NCBI GenBank assembly: GCA_036525535.1
Contig: DATDAH010000084.1
Location: 1-24,736 of the forward strand
Length of the DNA: 24,736 nt
From: DATDAH01 sp036525535
GTDB taxonomy: Bacteria; Actinomycetota; Acidimicrobiia; Acidimicrobiales; DATDAH01
Direction: 5' to 3'
The notes under the pieces are model-generated. The model was given only the letters and a program-made list of their open reading frames with translations, had not been told where the DNA came from and did not search any database. Each line of letters starts with the position of its first letter. Positions within the stretch are counted from its first letter, which is position 1. The translations under genes and the position numbers were made by a program. Positions 22,764 to 24,736 of this stretch are shown here, in pieces.

Positions 22764-23981
22764 TCAGGTGCGGGCGGGCTCGGGGGCCGGTTGGCGGTCG
22801 GCCTGCAGACGGGCCAGGAAGACGCCGACGCCGAGCAGGATGCCGACGCCCATGAACGGGGTGAAGGTCCGTTTGGGCCAGGCCTGGTCGATGACCAGCC
22901 CGAACCAGAAGCCGGCGATGCCGACGTTCACGAACCAGAACACCACCTTGTCGGCCCACGCCCAGATGTCGCCCTTCGCTCTGGTCGCGGCCAGGAGCTG
23001 GGCGAACAGCACATTGGTCAGCACTCCGATGAACATCACGTGGTCCAGGGCCAGCAGGAGCCGGTCGGGGGCGGCGTCGAAGTCGTCGGCGTACTTCGAG
23101 AGGAGGTAGATGAGCATCCCGAGGTTCCAGACGGTCGCCACTGTGGCCGCGGCCAGGAACGGCGGGGGTCGGCCCTCGCCCCAGCCCACGGTGCGCAGCG
23201 ACGCCCAGTTCCGGCGCAGGAAGATGCCGATGGCGACGATCTCGAAGGGCAGGTTCAGGGTGATGAGGGGCACGGCGTCGAGCAGCACGCCGATCATCAG
23301 GGTGAAGCCGCCGAGGAAGAGGAGCGCCATCTGCCAGAACCCCGCTCGGCACGCCGGCGTCCGGGCCTCGTCGGGTCGCAGCCACCACTCGATCAGGGCC
23401 AGGCCGACCGGCACGAGGAAGCCGACCACCATGGTCGCGGGGTGGGCGTCCTCCCCGCCGGCAGGCAGCACCTTGGCGTCGCCCCGGCTGGCGATGAGGA
23501 TGCCGTAGAGCACGCCGAGGATCCCGCCGGTCACCGACGTCGCCAGGGCGGCGAGCAGGCCCCACATCGGGACGCTGACCTCGATCCGGCGGGCCAGGGC
23601 CACGGCCCACAGGAACCAGCCGGTGATGGCGAGGGCGGTCAGGGTCCCGAGCACCGGGCGGGACCAGCCGGTCGTGGTGAGGAACGTCAGGTCGTAGGCC
23701 ACGACCGTCCCGGCGGCGAGCGGGGGGCCGAGGCGGGCCCAGGTGTCCAGCCCGCCCTCCAGCGGACGATCGGCGAACAGCCAGAGCGTCGACGCGAAGA
23801 CGGAGAGGGTGATCCAGGCCAGGGTCCCCACGTGGACGTGGGTCAACAGCACCTTGCGGTCGAAGTCGACCAGGTCGGTGCCGTTCAGGATCCCGATGAC
23901 GACCGTGACCACGAACAGGATCAGCGCGGTGGTCAACAGCAGCCGGATCTGGCTCCGGTACGGGTGTGCAGCAAGGTCCAT
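22764..23981 (-). CDS. Polytopic membrane protein resembling haem-copper oxidase subunit I / NnrS-type proteins
   Basis: A 405-residue integral membrane protein with about twelve helices. Conserved-looking histidines lie inside helices: His48 and His50 (LLTHVHVGTLAW, helix 2), His180 (EDAHPATMVVGF) and His314 (LALDHVMFIGVLTN). This arrangement recalls haem ligands in the haem-copper oxidase superfamily and in NnrS-like proteins, but the full copper-site histidine set is not seen. I therefore do not call it an oxidase. The start is ATG 23981, with GGGAGG about 8 to 12 bases upstream, a real Shine-Dalgarno. It is convergent with the MtfA-like gene, 3 bases apart, and divergent from the lipoprotein, 71 bases away. 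No cytochrome c or subunit II is nearby. Confidence 0.7.
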   Translation of the reverse strand: MDLAAHPYRSQIRLLLTTALILFVVTVVIGILNGTDLVDFDRKVLLTHVHVGTLAWITLSVFASTLWLFADRPLEGGLDTWARLGPPLAAGTVVAYDLTFLTTTGWSRPVLGTLTALAITGWFLWAVALARRIEVSVPMWGLLAALATSVTGGILGVLYGILIASRGDAKVLPAGGEDAHPATMVVGFLVPVGLALIEWWLRPDEARTPACRAGFWQMALLFLGGFTLMIGVLLDAVPLITLNLPFEIVAIGIFLRRNWASLRTVGWGEGRPPPFLAAATVATVWNLGMLIYLLSKYADDFDAAPDRLLLALDHVMFIGVLTNVLFAQLLAATRAKGDIWAWADKVVFWFVNVGIAGFWFGLVIDQAWPKRTFTPFMGVGILLGVGVFLARLQADRQPAPEPART

Positions 23982-24052
23982 CGGGTCCCCCTCCCAACGA
24001 GTTCCGGGAGAACCTAGTCAGGCCCGGCCGGCCGCTGTGGCAGGCTCGGCCC

Positions 24053-24736
24053 GTGTTCGGGGGACGCGGCCGGGTCATCGTCCTCGCGCTGGTCGTGCTG
24101 CTCGCGATCGCCGTGGCCGCGTGCAGCGACGACGGCGGGTCCGGGGCCGACGCCTCGGTCGACTCGACCCCGGCCGTCGGCGGCGACGGCGCCTGTGACG
24201 ACCTCGACCCGGACCACTGCCTGCTGCCCTGGCCCAACGACCGCTTCACCGTGCCCGACCCGTCGACCGAGACCGGTCTGCGCCTGGCCATCCCGGCCGA
24301 CGGCACGCCCCAGAACGTGGACGGGGTGCCCGTGGACGTCACCGACCAGAACCGGGCCGACGGCTTCTCGCCGGCGTCGACCATCCTCACCTTCGTCCCC
24401 GACGTCGACCTCGAGGTCAGCGGTGTCGCCCCGAGCACGGACATCGGGGTGTCGATGGACGTCGACGCGCCCATCACCCTGACCGACCTGACCACCGATG
24501 AGCGCTGGCCCTACTGGGCCGAGCTGGACGCCCCGGCCCCCGAGGGCGAGCAGCTCCTGATGATCCATCCCGCGGTGGCCCTCACCGAGGCCCACCGCTT
24601 CGAGGTGGCCGTCGACTACCTGGTGCAGGCCGACGGCTCGCCGGTCGCCGCCGACGCGCTGCGCACCTGGTCCTTCACGGTGGCCAGCGCCGACAGCCTC
24701 TCGCGCCGTCTGCGCTCGATGGTCGCCGCGACCGGC
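24053..24736 (+). CDS. Secreted lipoprotein, lipase-like N-terminal region (cut by window end)
   Basis: I read this open frame directly: GTG 24053, 228 codons with no stop, running off the window. Residues 1-24 form a lipoprotein signal peptide: basic GGRGR, a hydrophobic core and the lipobox AVAAC with Cys24, so the mature protein is anchored outside. After a Ser/Gly/Asp-rich linker comes CDDLDPDHCLLPWPNDRFTV, then DGFSPASTIL. This CLLPWPND ... DGFS pattern is found in large extracellular proteins with a lipase-like N-terminal domain, so a secreted hydrolase is possible; the catalytic part would be downstream. The start lies six bases after CAGGCT, suggesting a leaderless mRNA. Confidence 0.82.
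   Translation, partial: MFGGRGRVIVLALVVLLAIAVAACSDDGGSGADASVDSTPAVGGDGACDDLDPDHCLLPWPNDRFTVPDPSTETGLRLAIPADGTPQNVDGVPVDVTDQNRADGFSPASTILTFVPDVDLEVSGVAPSTDIGVSMDVDAPITLTDLTTDERWPYWAELDAPAPEGEQLLMIHPAVALTEAHRFEVAVDYLVQADGSPVAADALRTWSFTVASADSLSRRLRSMVAATG

Noticed and set aside
1..24736. tRNA, rRNA, CRISPR, transposase or attachment sites
   Set aside because: I scanned the gaps and found no cloverleaf, repeat array, transposase motif or flanking direct repeats; the region looks like ordinary chromosome except for the possible toxin-antitoxin unit.

Overview
The window is a very GC-rich chromosomal segment with almost no free space: the longest gap between genes is about 160 bases. The genes are typical of actinobacteria: a UvrD-type helicase with an HRDC tail, a RecQ helicase with a phosphoribosyltransferase-like tail, an F420-type PPOX flavoprotein, a group II truncated haemoglobin, two copies of a DapB-like Rossmann dehydrogenase, a WHG-domain TetR regulator, and many start codons sitting directly behind a -10 hexamer (likely leaderless mRNAs). 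I infer an environmental actinobacterium, perhaps class Acidimicrobiia; the sequence alone cannot prove the taxon. No rRNA, tRNA, CRISPR array, insertion sequence or phage gene was found.

Left part (1-8013). A 2-oxoglutarate/Fe oxygenase cut by the window edge runs leftwards. It is divergent from a TetR regulator and a carotenoid-cleavage oxygenase that overlap by four bases (ATGA), and a strong dyad covers the shared promoter. Next comes a leftward run transcribed in the order aquaporin, cytochrome P450, biotin-carrier/carboxyltransferase fusion, alpha/beta hydrolase, SAM methyltransferase. These genes overlap or lie at most 26 bases apart and look like one metabolic operon acting on an acyl-CoA or lipid-like substrate (inference).

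Middle (8082-12353). Two paralogous DapB-like oxidoreductases flank an ArsR regulator, its SRPBCC partner and a truncated haemoglobin. A 50-base dyad separates the second paralog from a convergent TauD-type dioxygenase.

Nucleic-acid section (12393-18644). A 940-residue UvrD-like helicase and a RecQ-phosphoribosyltransferase fusion bracket a leftward cassette of XRE regulator, nucleotidyltransferase and four-helix membrane protein. The first two look like a toxin-antitoxin pair, with a 20-base operator palindrome over their promoter.

Right part (18668-24736). This holds a small Cys/His-rich protein, a pirin, the PPOX protein, a short-chain dehydrogenase, a small charged protein divergent from a GlsB/YeaQ-type membrane protein, an MtfA-like metallopeptidase, a twelve-helix membrane protein with histidines placed like haem ligands, and the N-terminal part of a secreted lipoprotein cut by the window end.

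The most interesting items are the conserved -10/six-or-seven-base/start-codon promoter design, the XRE-nucleotidyltransferase-membrane protein cassette between two helicases, the RecQ-phosphoribosyltransferase fusion, the carrier/carboxyltransferase fusion next to an atypical P450, and the 50-base dyad at 11463-11512.
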